From: Thermothelomyces thermophilus ATCC 42464
Lineage: Eukaryota > Ascomycota > Sordariomycetes > Sordariales > Chaetomiaceae
NCBI RefSeq assembly: GCF_000226095.1
Contig: NC_016477.1
Location: forward strand, 1,240,001 to 1,304,000
Direction: 5' to 3'
DNA length: 64,000 nucleotides
A model generated the notes under the pieces. That model did not search any database, was not told the origin of the DNA, and saw only the letters and a program-made list of their open reading frames with translations. The position numbers were made by a program, and so were the translations under genes. Below are positions 35,423 through 45,685 of this stretch, piece by piece; the first letter of the stretch is position 1, and the number at the start of each line of letters is the position of its first letter.

Positions 35423-36551
35423 TGTAGTTAGAGTGAATACTTAGGTATCTTAGGTATTGTTCCTGCCTGGTAGGTACACTAGCTCAACCCACGCAGCACC
35501 GCGTTAGTTCCTTGAGGGGCACCTTCCCCGTTTTCCAGGCCCTCAAGAATAAAGCCCACAAAAACGCTTATTCCCTGCGACCGGAACCTACCAAGACACT
35601 CCGTTGATCTCGTTTGCGTCCGACGTACTCTGCACTTCATCCGAGCTCAAATCCTTGACTGTTGAAATCAAGCTCGGCCGATCCAGACCCTGGCAACGGC
35701 CTGCCACAACCATATTCGAGTCGCCCACTCATACCAAGTACCCTAGCAAAGCACCCACCCGATCCCGGCACAGGGACCTGGCTGCCGACGTTACCGACTT
35801 GCACCGACGGCTACCGACGAATCGCCTGCCCTTGTGCGTAGTGCAATCCGCATCCCGCGTTGCCGCCCACCGCCCGACTCAGCCGTCCGCCTCGCTTAGT
35901 TACTGCACACGGCAGAGTCAACCCTGTACCGCCGAAACTCGCGTCCTGGAAGCTGCGTAACGGCCCGGACTTTCTACCACATCCAACCTCAGCGCTCTGC
36001 TGCATTCTCTTCGCCTTCGACTGACCACATCCGCACAAACTCACGAGCCCCGCCCGCATCTTTGCGCAATCCGACAGGCATTGCCAACCAACGTTTCGGC
36101 CGTCGTCACACTGGCTCGCCCGGATAGGCACATCTTGGCGGTCGGCTGCCGCCCACTCTCGTCCGGCTACCCGCACATACGGATACCTGCACCGTCAGTG
36201 GCACTACGAGCTGTGCAAACGCCAGTCCTCCTCGTAGCCAACTTGCCGCATCGCCCCGTCCCGACCATCCCCTTCATTGCCCTCCGACAATCGAGCTCTT
36301 GCTCCGTCCATCCACCGCACTGCTTGCTGCACTGCCTTAGACCCCGCTCCTGCGACTGTTGTCACCCTCACTCGCAGAGGCGGACGTTCTGAGCCTGCGT
36401 ATTTGAGTTCGTTCTCTCGCGGGCCGCCCGACGACCCCGATCAAACGTCGAGTCTCGGCTCTTGCTTCCCGAGTCCGCATTGCTTCCGCTGAGCGGTCTT
36501 AAGCCGCCAGTCGCACTGTGTGTGGTGTGGCCGGGGAAGGCCTAGATCTCC
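35423..36551 (+). promoter_or_regulatory. ATG-free, C-rich long 5' leader of the Zn2Cys6 gene (proposed)
   Basis: From 35423 to 36747 not one ATG occurs on the plus strand, whereas the same stretch has 18 CAT triplets (ATG on the complement). The sequence is C-rich and pyrimidine-rich, with many stop codons in all frames up to an in-frame TAG at 36543. Such strand-specific ATG loss is what selection on a scanned 5' UTR leaves. The transcription start is not visible. The leader therefore probably exceeds 1 kb, but its left limit is inferred. Confidence 0.55.
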
Positions 36552-39500
36552 GTGGTGTTTGCGCCAAGGGGGGTCCCGTTGCGAGACCCAACCGCCGTCA
36601 CGATTGCTTCCCAGTTGCGTATCCAATCCATCATCTCCCCTCCCGAGCCGCCCGACGCCCACGCGGCCGCGGCAACGCCCTCCTTGGACCAGCAGAACCC
36701 GACGCCAAAGAGGAAGTTCCACCACGCCTTTACCGCGCCGGCGCCCGATGCGCCCATCGATTCGGCAGAGCCGCCTGCGCCGCCGCACTCCTTGCTCCCC
36801 CAGCGCTTGCCCAACATTCGCCAGCCACTGCCGCACGGCCCGCCACGCCCCGCCGCGGTCGGGGCGGTCCGCACCCAGGGCCACACCGCTACCATAGCCG
36901 CCGCTGCCGACGATGATCACAGGCCGCCCGCCCAGGCTCCAATGATGTCGGGTAGCCCCGGCAGCCCGGGCGCCATTGACAGCAAGAAGGGCATCAAGCG
37001 GACACCACTGCGATCCAGCATCGCCTGCCAACGCTGCCGCAAGTCCAAGATCAAGTGCAATAACACGGGCGGCGACCAGCCCTGCGAGACATGCATTCGC
37101 AATGGCAAGGAGTGCACCTACCCCGAGGTGACGCCCGCCCCGCCGAAGCGGTCCGAGCCGTCCTCGGGCGTCAAGATGGAGCAGGGCCCGGAACGGAAGC
37201 GTCTACGGCGTATCGAAGACATTGTCAAGATGGAAGGTGCCGTCCCGCCCGCCGTGGTCGCCGAAGACGTCCTCTCGGCCCCCTATCTTACCGAGACCGT
37301 GTGGAACCAGCTGTTCGACATATATCGGCTGCACTTTGCGACCGAGCTGCCCTTCCTCCACTTGGCCACCCTAAAGGAGAAGCTCGGAAACCGGTTCAGG
37401 GCGAAACCTGCCGACACCTCGCCCGAGATCAACCTCGTGCTCTTGGGCATCCTCACGCTAACGGCACGGTTCCACAGCACCCTGGTCTCGTACGTCACGG
37501 CACCCCGGAACAGCCCAGCAGGGCCGGGCGTGCCCAAGCCTCGGCAAGGCGGCCCGGCCCAGGACGCATCGAGCGCGTCAGAGTACTACGCCGATGTCCT
37601 GACCAAGGCGCTCGGCGGCCTGAGGACGAGCATGACGGTAGCCTCGGTGGAGAGAGTGCAGGCCTTCCTGATGCTGGGGCTTTATGAATGGAGTCAGGCG
37701 CGGCCCAGAGTCGGAGGGATGGCGGCGTGGATGTACGTCGGCGTGGCAATCCGGATGGCGCAGGCCCTGGGGCTGGGCGACGGCGACAAGGAGTCAGGCA
37801 AGGTGTTCCGGTCCCGGCCCGTCAAGCCCGCCCAGCAAACCATGACGCCGACCCAGCGGATAACAGCGAAAGAAATTAGGAGACGTACCATGTTCAGCTG
37901 TCTGATCTTGGATCGCTTGTTGGGCTGCGGCAAGGATCGCGTCTCCACCATTCGCTCCGAGGATTTGCAGATCCAGTTGCCGTGCGCCGAAGTCTCCTTC
38001 GACCTCTCGGATGACGTCTACACGGGCTTCCTGAAGCCGACGCCCGGGGTGGACCCCAACCGGCCCATCTCGGACAGCGTGCTCGGTCGCTTTGTCCGCC
38101 TCGTCGACCTCTGGGGCGAGATCTCCAAGTGGAGTTTCTCGGGCGGCCGGTTCACCGAGGACCACCCTCCATGGTCGCCCGAATCGAACTTCTTCCAGTT
38201 GCGTCGGAAGCTGGAGGCGTTCTACGGGGATCTCCCAGACCACTTCAAATGGTCAGACAGCAACTACTACAAACACGAAAACCACCAGGCCAGCAGCGTC
38301 TACGTTTCGCTCCACATGCTGGGTGCCGTGTGCAGGATCATGCTTCACCGTGAATATATCCCGTTCATTCCCATTCTCTGCTCCACGCCGGTCGGTCCGC
38401 TCGACGAGCCCACGTTCGCCCCGGGGCAGGAGCCGCAGGGCTTCTGGGAGGCCAGTGCCGAAGAGATCTTCCATGCTGCCAAGGACATTGTCGACCTCGC
38501 CGAGATTTGCCGCGACAAGCTGCCTATGTCCTCCCTCGTGCTCTTCGCCATCTGGACGGCCGCTTTCGTCGGCATCTATGCCGTCCACTTCCCGCACATG
38601 GATACCAAGGGTCATATGCTGCCCAAGGAGGAGACCAAGGGGCCGATCGACGTGACCAAGCATGGACCTACCGGGCTGACGTACAAGCTGCTGACGCACA
38701 TGTCGCTCTGGCTCAAGCTGGCTGAGACCTACGTTGGCTACTTCAACGAGATGGCCCGCTACTATGAGACGGTCAAACAGGACTACGAGAGGTACGTTGG
38801 CAGCAACAATAAAAGTCGCAGGGGCGGCGGCGGGCTGGAGGAGTGGAAGGAGCGAGCTTTCAAGGTCGTCAACAACGGCGAGATCCTCGTCGTCGACGAG
38901 GGGAAGAGCACTTCTCGGGACAGCACGGTTGAGCCCGGCTCCTCGGTCGGCCCGGACGGCAGCAGCCACCCGACCGACCACGCCAAGACGCCCCGGTCGA
39001 CCTCGATGTCTTTCACGCCGATCAACACGTCGCAGTCACACCAGGGCCAGTCCGACTCGGCTTCTGAAGCCGCGGCCGAGGCAGCCGCGTCCACGCTCTG
39101 GCGCATCCAGCAGCCCCACGGCCACCAGCACAACAGTCACCACCCGCACCCGCACCCGCACCAGCACCAGCACCAGCATCAGCATCAGCATCAGCATCAG
39201 CATCAGCACCAGCACCAGCAACCTTCGCCCTCCCAGACCTCGGGCGCCGTTCCGTCGCCTCAGATGGCGCAGCACCCACACCCGCACGCGAACGCGACGA
39301 TGGCGATGAGTACGATGGCGGTGCCGAAGCTGCCGCCATACGACGCCGGCGAAGTGGCGATGTACCTGGAACAGAACCAGTCGATGCCGTGGAACCTGGC
39401 GCCGGGTGGTGTCGACCAGTTTGCGCACGGTACCGAGGACCTGGACCACTTGGATCAGGGGAATCTCTTCTGGGGGAGCATGCCCGAGAACTGGACCGGC

Positions 39501-39563
39501 TCTACTACGGCCGGGGTTGGGGTTGGGATGGGGGGAATGTTGCAAGGTTATTCGGGTTATTAG
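36552..39563 (+). CDS. Zn2Cys6 transcription factor with a proposed non-AUG N-terminal extension
   Basis: One exon. The first in-frame ATG is 36942 and gives 873 aa. Coding-like sequence continues upstream without a stop to 36546, and no ATG is available there, so initiation may use a near-cognate codon (GTG 36552/36555, TTG 36579, ACG 36600 or ATT 36603), adding up to about 130 residues. The zinc cluster follows C-x2-C-x6-C-x8-C-x2-C-x6-C (ACQRCRKSKIKCNN, then PCETCIRNGKECTYP) near residue 25-60 of the ATG form. A fungal-specific transcription factor domain spans about residues 115-520, with LLGILTLTARFHSTLVSY, FLMLGLYEWSQARPRVGGMA and RRRTMFSCLILDRLLGCG. The C terminus has Ser/Thr linkers, an alternating His-Gln tract (about 725-755) and a Gly-rich end. 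It is probably a nuclear DNA-binding regulator. Its target genes are unknown, and no metabolic cluster lies next to it. Confidence 0.85.
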   Translation: MVFAPRGVPLRDPTAVTIASQLRIQSIISPPEPPDAHAAAATPSLDQQNPTPKRKFHHAFTAPAPDAPIDSAEPPAPPHSLLPQRLPNIRQPLPHGPPRPAAVGAVRTQGHTATIAAAADDDHRPPAQAPMMSGSPGSPGAIDSKKGIKRTPLRSSIACQRCRKSKIKCNNTGGDQPCETCIRNGKECTYPEVTPAPPKRSEPSSGVKMEQGPERKRLRRIEDIVKMEGAVPPAVVAEDVLSAPYLTETVWNQLFDIYRLHFATELPFLHLATLKEKLGNRFRAKPADTSPEINLVLLGILTLTARFHSTLVSYVTAPRNSPAGPGVPKPRQGGPAQDASSASEYYADVLTKALGGLRTSMTVASVERVQAFLMLGLYEWSQARPRVGGMAAWMYVGVAIRMAQALGLGDGDKESGKVFRSRPVKPAQQTMTPTQRITAKEIRRRTMFSCLILDRLLGCGKDRVSTIRSEDLQIQLPCAEVSFDLSDDVYTGFLKPTPGVDPNRPISDSVLGRFVRLVDLWGEISKWSFSGGRFTEDHPPWSPESNFFQLRRKLEAFYGDLPDHFKWSDSNYYKHENHQASSVYVSLHMLGAVCRIMLHREYIPFIPILCSTPVGPLDEPTFAPGQEPQGFWEASAEEIFHAAKDIVDLAEICRDKLPMSSLVLFAIWTAAFVGIYAVHFPHMDTKGHMLPKEETKGPIDVTKHGPTGLTYKLLTHMSLWLKLAETYVGYFNEMARYYETVKQDYERYVGSNNKSRRGGGGLEEWKERAFKVVNNGEILVVDEGKSTSRDSTVEPGSSVGPDGSSHPTDHAKTPRSTSMSFTPINTSQSHQGQSDSASEAAAEAAASTLWRIQQPHGHQHNSHHPHPHPHQHQHQHQHQHQHQHQHQHQQPSPSQTSGAVPSPQMAQHPHPHANATMAMSTMAVPKLPPYDAGEVAMYLEQNQSMPWNLAPGGVDQFAHGTEDLDHLDQGNLFWGSMPENWTGSTTAGVGVGMGGMLQGYSGY
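39120..39222 (+). repeat. CAS/CAGCAT microsatellite coding an alternating His-Gln tract
   Basis: Tandem CACCAG, CATCAG and CACCCG hexamers encode HPHPHPHQHQHQ-type sequence near the C terminus of the Zn2Cys6 protein. The alternation of two codons is unusual compared with pure poly-Gln. Copy number is likely variable between strains. Confidence 0.92.
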
Positions 39564-40688
39564 ATGCGATGCGTAAAAAGGGAGGAAGTATGTCATATGC
39601 TTGCTGCCCTAGAGCGAGGGATCATTTCGTAACTTTGGTTGGCATTGAGATGTTGATCTTTTCGGATGGCGGTCTAGTCTGTTAATATGGGATGGAGGGG
39701 GGCTTTTTCTTCTCACACTTTTATCTTTGGCAAGGTGCTCTTGGTGGGCGGGAGAGGCAGGGTGTTCTGGTGGGTGGCGATAGTCTTCTTTTCGCTCATT
39801 ATCTGGTTTTTTGAAGTGATTTTCACCTAGTGGCCCGCTCTGGTTATTTAGTATCTCGGAGGTGTGAATGTTGGAGTGCGAAAAGGGTGGTGTCCGTGAT
39901 ATCTTGTGCTGAGACGGGGTTTTGATGGAGACTGTGGGACAAAACAAACCCTGCTGCAAATATGTGATGGCTATGGGAAAGTCCGAGAGAGCTCGGCTTA
40001 GATCTGTCGGCGGTGGTGGGGGGGGGGGGGGGGGGTGGTGGTGGTGGTGGTGCTGCTGCTGCTGCCTTTCAAAGAAAGAGAAACATAATTTATTTTGTTG
40101 TTTGCAGCACCAGGTCTTTTGTCGGTCAGTTGGCTGTCCAGGTCATATTCGCTGCTCGTTCTGTTTGCTTGTCTCCTCGGTGTTCTGGACTGGGAACAGT
40201 GTATGACGGCCGGTTGCTGAGACACTGCTTGGTCAGGAAGAGGAAGGGCTTTGGTGGTGGGAGAGAGAGGGAGTGCAAGAAGTGGTCCGTGGAACCCGCA
40301 CAGTGGCTGGCTCGCTACTTTGTGAGCCGCCGGCGTGTCTGTTGCTGGCCGGCAAAGCCAGAGAAGGGAGAGCTGACAGGGTTAAGAAGACTTGATGTCT
40401 AGCATGATGGCCGAGTCGGTTGTTTTCTTTCACTTTGCGTCGGCTTCCCATTGCAAGAAAGTCAACTTTTGTTTCGAAGCGTGGATAACTCTGTTTTATT
40501 CTCCTCCTTCCTCCTTCTCTCTTCATATCACATACACCTCATACCAATATGTCCCCCCCCTTTTCTCCCCACCACCCTCAAGGGCCAAATACCGACGAGA
40601 ATGGAATCCCCCCCTTGACCACCCTGCTTGTTCCAGCTATCAAAACAAGACGATTTCGCCTTCTCTCCCCACCCTTTTTTCATCTTTG
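39564..40688. other. Convergent intergenic region with G-run and GGT repeats
   Basis: No coding region is supported. It contains a G18 run (40018-40035) continuing into (GGT)n and (GCT)n to about 40064, a striking mixed microsatellite. The left part is the probable 3' UTR of the Zn2Cys6 gene. Confidence 0.5.
40018..40064 (+). repeat. Compound G18-(GGT)n-(GCT)n repeat
   Basis: Three simple-repeat types sit end to end, which suggests point mutation and slippage from one to the next. The G-rich part could fold as a quadruplex in RNA or DNA. Confidence 0.93.
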
Positions 40689-40955
40689 TCATCTCGAGGC
40701 AGCGAAAATGTCAGAGACGACGCTCGGGCCGGTGGATGATGACGAGGAGGACGAGGAGGAGGAGGAGGAGGAGGACGATGTCCTGGTCAGCCGGGCCATG
40801 AAGAACTCCATGTCGAGGCGGACGAGGTCCGGAACGGCCCCATCGGCGGCGCTGCTCGACGACGACTGCGTGCTGCTGGACCGGCTGTGCTGGGCGTGAT
40901 GGCCCTGCTCCGGGAGCATGCCGACTGCGTCGAAGGGTGATTGCTGGGCAGACAT
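40689..40955 (-). CDS. Small Ser-rich protein, unknown function
   Basis: A single open frame of 88 aa begins at an ATG in the context AACCATGTC, with A at -3. The protein has a unique N terminus (MSAQQSPFDAVGMLPEQGHH), a Ser/Thr block with an RSSS motif, a non-repetitive core VPDLVRLDMEFFMARLTR, a run of about fifteen Ser and the end TGPSVVSDIFAASR. The core uses almost only C/G-ending codons, which supports real coding. The opposing plus-strand frame is acidic low complexity and looks like a shadow. I do not recognise a family. Alternatively it is a chance frame over a (TCC)n microsatellite. Confidence 0.5.
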   Translation of the reverse strand: MSAQQSPFDAVGMLPEQGHHAQHSRSSSTQSSSSSAADGAVPDLVRLDMEFFMARLTRTSSSSSSSSSSSSSSSTGPSVVSDIFAASR

Positions 40956-42605
40956 GGTTTGTTATACTTCTTCTCTTCTTTTCTTTTCTTGCTTTTGCCT
41001 TTCTTCCCCTTTGCTTCGTTTGGTTGGTGGGTCGCGGGCTGTGCGGGCGTCAGTCACTATTACTTGGCCTTGGGGCAAGACGTACTGTGTAGCTTTTGAG
41101 CTGCTGATGACTTACCCTCGTCAATGCTTTAGAGAGTGATGATGGTGAGAGTGATATGCGATGGTGAGTATGATGAGAAAAAGAGAGAGAGCTTCAGGGG
41201 GGGCGCAAGTCCCAAGTCATCAAGTCAACCTATCGAAAAGAGGCACGGCAGGAAGAAGATCACACAGGGCTGGTGGCCGTCTCTCTGTTCACTGTCTCTC
41301 TCTCTCTCTCTTTCTTTCTTTCTCTCTCTCTTTCTTTCTTTCTCTCTCTCTTTCTTTCTTTCTCTCTCTCTTTCTTTCTTTCTCTCTCTCTTTCTTTCTT
41401 TCTCTCTCTCTTTCTTTCTTTCTCTCTCTCTCTTGGTGCCATCGAGCGGTACTTATTCCCTTCTCCCTTCTCTCCCCTTCGACGATCGTCCCAGCCAACC
41501 CCCCCCCCCCCCTTCTTCTTCCTTTCTCCCCCCCATCCTGGGCCAATACTGTTGACATAACAGAACTCGAGGCGTTGCAGGGGGGTCGCGTGGGTCGGGA
41601 ACACGCCATTGGCCGCCTCCCGGGACCCGGATCCGGACCTCGTGGGCTGCAGCCGTCTCTTGCAGGCGGCTCGGTGTCGCGAAACGGTTGGGATCCTGGG
41701 GGGCCAGGGAGCTGATCTGGAGCCGCCCAACCAAACTACCCCCCCCCCCCCCCCCCAAAGATGGGTTGCTCTCGTGACCCGATGTACGGCCACATACATA
41801 TACATATACACGCGGGGAGGAACACTTGACCCTACACTGTAAGCAACAGGAGTATAATGCACGACAGAGGTCACGTCACGTTCATCGGTTGCGAAAAATC
41901 AAGCCAGCCATCGTGAGCCCCTTCCCCCTTTTTCCTCCTCACCTTCGATTATTGGACCATACCCGCATCTTCCCCATCTCTTTCCATCTCTAGCCCCATC
42001 AGTGCCGAGACCTTGTCGGTCGTCAGCCACGCTACATCTCGATGCATCCGGCGCCCACACGCGCGGGCGGCGGGCGGCGGGCCGCGTGTGTGAACCCCTG
42101 TCGCCGCCACGCTTACCTACCTACCAGTCGAGGTTTGTTTGTCTGTCTGCCCCCTCCTACTCCGTCGTAGGCACGCTGCTCGGGAGCAGGCACTATCACG
42201 TCTCTGGCACGGGGCCGCGCCTGTGAGTAGCAATGTAAAATTAGATTATATTACCCCCTTTGTATGGGCATGGGCATAGAGAATGTTATCTGACACCAAC
42301 AAACACCTGATCGGTTCAGATTCAGCTTCCATCGTATCTGGGTATCCATCCACACAAGTCATTCACCATACACATCAACCCCCCCCTTTTCCCCTTCTTC
42401 GACCCATCATGACTGAGCACGTCACAGTCACTTTTCAAAACAAACAGGCCACACCTGCTCCCTCTCACGCTCTCTTCTTCCACACTGCCCTTGTGGCTTC
42501 CCCCTCCCGACAGAAGTGTTGTAAGAGCGGGGTGTTTGGAAGATCCAGAGATACACCCTTCTTTCCTTTTCCCTTGGGGATGCATGCCGTTTTTTCTTTC
42601 TTTCT
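40956..42605. other. Intergenic region with a CT minisatellite
   Basis: About 1.65 kb without a supportable gene. It contains the six-copy 20-bp CT minisatellite (41301-41420), two C homopolymers (about 41499-41512 and 41739-41756), and a short GGGCGGCGGGCGGCGGG patch at about 42063-42081. Its right end should be the 3' UTR of the CSC1-like gene. Confidence 0.5.
41301..41420 (+). repeat. Six exact copies of a 20-bp CT-rich minisatellite
   Basis: The unit TCTCTCTCTCTTTCTTTCTT repeats six times without an error and is flanked by partial units to about 41434. It looks like a higher-order array built from (CT)n and (CTTT)n blocks. Long open frames on both strands through it are artefacts of the repeat. 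Confidence 0.97.
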
Positions 42606-45600
42606 TTAATAATAAATCTTCTCCTCCCAGACGGGCGGCCTCGTCTTCTCGCGGTCCCAGACCAGCCGGCCTTTCTCGTCCAGCTCGCAGCCCTCGTCCG
42701 TGATGGGGATGACGCGGCCGGAGTGGGCGACCTCCTGCCTGGAGACGCCGGCGGCGTCGCGGGGCACCCACAGCAGCGGCGGGGTGCTGGTGACCGAGGG
42801 CGGGTAGTACGCGTTGGCGGCGACCTCGTCCGGGTAGGGGTCCAGGTCGAGGCTGCGGGGAACCAGCCGGCGCAGGACGGCGTAGTCGGCGTAGACCCAG
42901 GGCTTGAGGAAGCGCGTGAACGGGTTGCCGCCGGCGGCGGCGGCCTTGCGGGCCTCGCGGGCTTCCCGCACCCGGGCCTCGGTCGCGTCGAGGTCCTCGG
43001 CGGCGCGGTCCTCCTTGCTGCCGGCCTTGTTCTCGGCGGTGCTCTCGGCGGTGCTGGCCACCGGCTCCGCGGACACGGTCTTCTCCGGGTCGAGCAGGCG
43101 GCCGGACTCCTCCTCGGCCAGGAGGGTCAGCGGCAGGTTGTAGAGGAGCGGGTTGAGGGCCGAGTTGAGGGAGATGTGGAAGAGGACGGTGAAGACGAGG
43201 CAGGCGACCATGAGGACGAGCGGGCCCGGGGCGACGGACGCGCCGTAGAGGCCGATCATGCACACCTCGGCCAGGTACAGGCCGGTGAAGAGCTGCTTGA
43301 TGGCCCGCGGGTAGATGAGCCCGCGCGTGTCGACCTGCGTGTCGGTCACGAACAGAACGTTGTAGCGCCAGGCAAAGTAGAAGAGGAACATGGCGACGGT
43401 GGCCCAGCCGAGCATCAACGGGGCGATGCACGAGTAGGTGATGGCTTACGAGATAAAAAGGTGTCAGCGAGGCTCGGCTGAAGCAACACTTCCCCCGTGT
43501 TTCCAGGGAAGGGGAAGACGGGAAGAAAAAAATAAAAAAGCGAGGACTCACCGATAACCACGATATTGGTGTAGACGGGCATGGTGCTACCCCACGAGAT
43601 GGCGCTCAGGGTGGACCATTTCTGGTAGAGGGTGCGTGGGGTGTTGGCCAAGAACTTGTACAGCAGAGTGAAGATGAAGAAGCCGACGACCTGGGTCAGC
43701 ACGCTGGTGGCAATGCTTAGGCCCTGGACGATAAAGTACGAGATATAGAAGTTGGAGGATTTGGGGAGGTTGTTGGCCAGGATGGTGGTGGCGCTTGCGG
43801 GGTTATCGACGATCTGCTTGGCGACGGCCGTGGCGGACGAGGCCAGGGTAGTGACCAGGAAGACCTGGATCACTTGAAAGGCGAAGTAGGCATTCTGGGT
43901 GAACAGCTCGACCCTGGAATCAGAAGGCTCTCCGGCCAGCTTGGCACACACTTGTCGGGGGTTCCTGTCAGCCGAGCTCATCCGTGCACAGAGGAGAAAG
44001 AGGAAAGGGAGAAAGAAAGAGGGAAAGAACATACAGCGCATCACGATGGGCACCAAGGACATCAGAACGGATAGCAAGACGGAGGGGAGCAGGCCGGTGA
44101 CGACGCCCATGATGACAGACGGGATCTTTTGCAGCCAGGTGAGGAAGGAGAGGCTCTCGAGGTAGGTGATGTTGCTGACGGCACCGACGAAGGCGACGGG
44201 GATGGCCCAGAAGAGGATCATGGCGGAGATGAAGGCGATGACGGCATAGCGGCGGATGACCTTCTGCCACCAGGGGATGGACAGCGATTTCCAGACGATC
44301 TCGCCGGGCCGGATGCCGATGTAGCCGGGGCTCATGTGCAGTCCCTGGTGGTGGGCGAGGATCTGGGCGGCGCGCTCGGCGTCCGATTGGGTCCTGAACT
44401 CGATGAAGACGCCGGGGATGTTCTTGTAGCCTCCGGCGCGGTACTTGGCCTGGGCGGCCTCGGCCTCGGGGATGAGGCGCTCGAGCTCGGCACGGCACCA
44501 GTTGATGGTGTCGACCTTCTTGCCGACCAGGCCCAGGGGCCCGAGGCGGTGGGTCGGGCGCTTCTTTTGGGGCACCCAGCGGGCGGCGATGCTGCCGGAC
44601 TCGGCGTCAGCGACGATGGGGTCCATGTCGGGCTCCTCGGCAGAGGCGCCCTTCTTCTTCTTGATGGCCTCCTGGCGGGCCTTGTGGGCAAGCTTGATCA
44701 GCTTGACCTCGGCCTTCTCGAGGCGCATGGCGACCTTGTCGCGCTCCTCGACCAGCTTGTCGAGCTCCTTGGTGTCGGCGGTGATCCAGATGTTCTTGGC
44801 GGCGGGGCCAAAGACCTTGCGCAGGCGGGCCTCGTTCAGGTACGGGTCCGGGACGGAGGTGAAGAGGACGGTGCGGGAGGAGATGCGGTTGGCGTAGAAG
44901 GGGCTCAACAGGAAGGCCTGGCGCAGGTTGATGTAGAAGATGCACTCGCGCGTGATCATGTACATGATGAAGCCGAAGTAGAGCCAGCCGACGAAGACGT
45001 GGGCGTAGTAGCGGTTGGAGCGGTTTTCCCGGTCGATGTTGGCGTACGACAGGATGTCGAGCTGCTTCTGGCCGCCGCCGCCCGTGGCGTTGACGGGGAA
45101 GAGGATAGGCCAGGTGATGCAGCAGCCGACAAGGCACATGACGAGGGCCATGCGCAGGTAGCGGATGTAGAGGTAGGCATCGAGAGACTGGTGCTGGAGC
45201 GCGTAGACATCGGGGATCTTCCAGAAGCGGCTGACCCAGTTGAACAGGCCGCTGGGCAGGGGAGGCGAGCGTTCGCTACGAGGCAGTGTTAGCGTCGAGA
45301 CGGAAACCGAGGAGAAAGGGGGGAGGATGGGAACTCCTCCTCCTCCTCCTCCTCCTCCTCCTGCTGCTGCTCCTCCTCCTCCTGATGGCGACCTACCCTT
45401 CCCGCAGGCTGCCGAGGTAGGTTCTCGGGGCATAGTAGCGTCTCTGGCTCTTCCTGAGCACAAGGAAGATGGAAATGTAGACTGCCGAGACGAGTGCGAC
45501 CGGGGCAAGGGTCGAGAGCATGCCTGTATCGGGCCGTCAGCGCGGAGCTCTCTCGATTCCCCAACTCGGTTTCGAAGAAAACGAGGGGGACGAGGGGGAC

Positions 45601-45685
45601 GAGGGGGAAGTAGGGGGAGGGCCATCCGAAAATACTCACCCGACAAGGTGCTCGGGTTCGACTGGTCATTGCCGTTGCTGCTCAT
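42606..45685 (-). CDS. CSC1/OSCA-type calcium-permeable channel (RSN1/PHM7/DUF221 family)
   Basis: Five exons, 45685-45640, 45523-45397, 45275-44035, 43950-43552 and 43444-42606, encode 883 aa. The family forms osmotically or mechanically gated cation channels of 11 membrane spans. The N-terminal span (TLAPVALVSAVYISIFLVL) and YYAPRTYLGSL lie in exon 2. RYLRMALVMCLVGCCITWP and YFGFIMYMITRECIFYINLR follow. The cytosolic PHM7-type domain covers about residues 195-395 (VLFTSVPDPYLNEARLRKVFG to GEIVWKSLSIPWW). The seven-span domain covers about 397-700, with RLCAKLAGEPS made across intron 3 and NAYFAFQVIQVFLVTTL. A hydrophilic Ala/Glu-rich stretch and a C-terminal PPSVTSTPPLLWVPRD motif complete it. 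Intron 2 contains a CTC/CTG microsatellite. Intron 3 uses the AAG acceptor at 43951-43953, since the upstream CAG would put a stop in frame. Confidence 0.92.
45334..45383 (+). repeat. (CTC)n/(CTG)n microsatellite inside an intron
   Basis: About 9 CTC units, 3 CTG units and 4 CTC units lie inside intron 2 (45276-45396) of the CSC1-like gene. As pre-mRNA it is GAG/CAG-rich. It does not disturb the reading frame. Confidence 0.93.

Noticed and set aside
41136-41874. Several overlapping open frames on both strands through the CT array
   Set aside because: They consist of Ser-Leu-Phe or Arg-Glu-Lys repeats created by the 20-bp array and are not genes.
44129-45292. A 387-codon plus-strand open frame opposite the CSC1-like gene
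   Set aside because: Its Asp/Gly/Leu-rich sequence mirrors the membrane protein codons. The minus strand has clear family motifs and splice sites.
31194-45685. Search for a secondary-metabolite or other pathway cluster around the Zn2Cys6 regulator
   Set aside because: The neighbours are a senescence-domain protein and a channel. No synthase, oxidase or transporter set is present.
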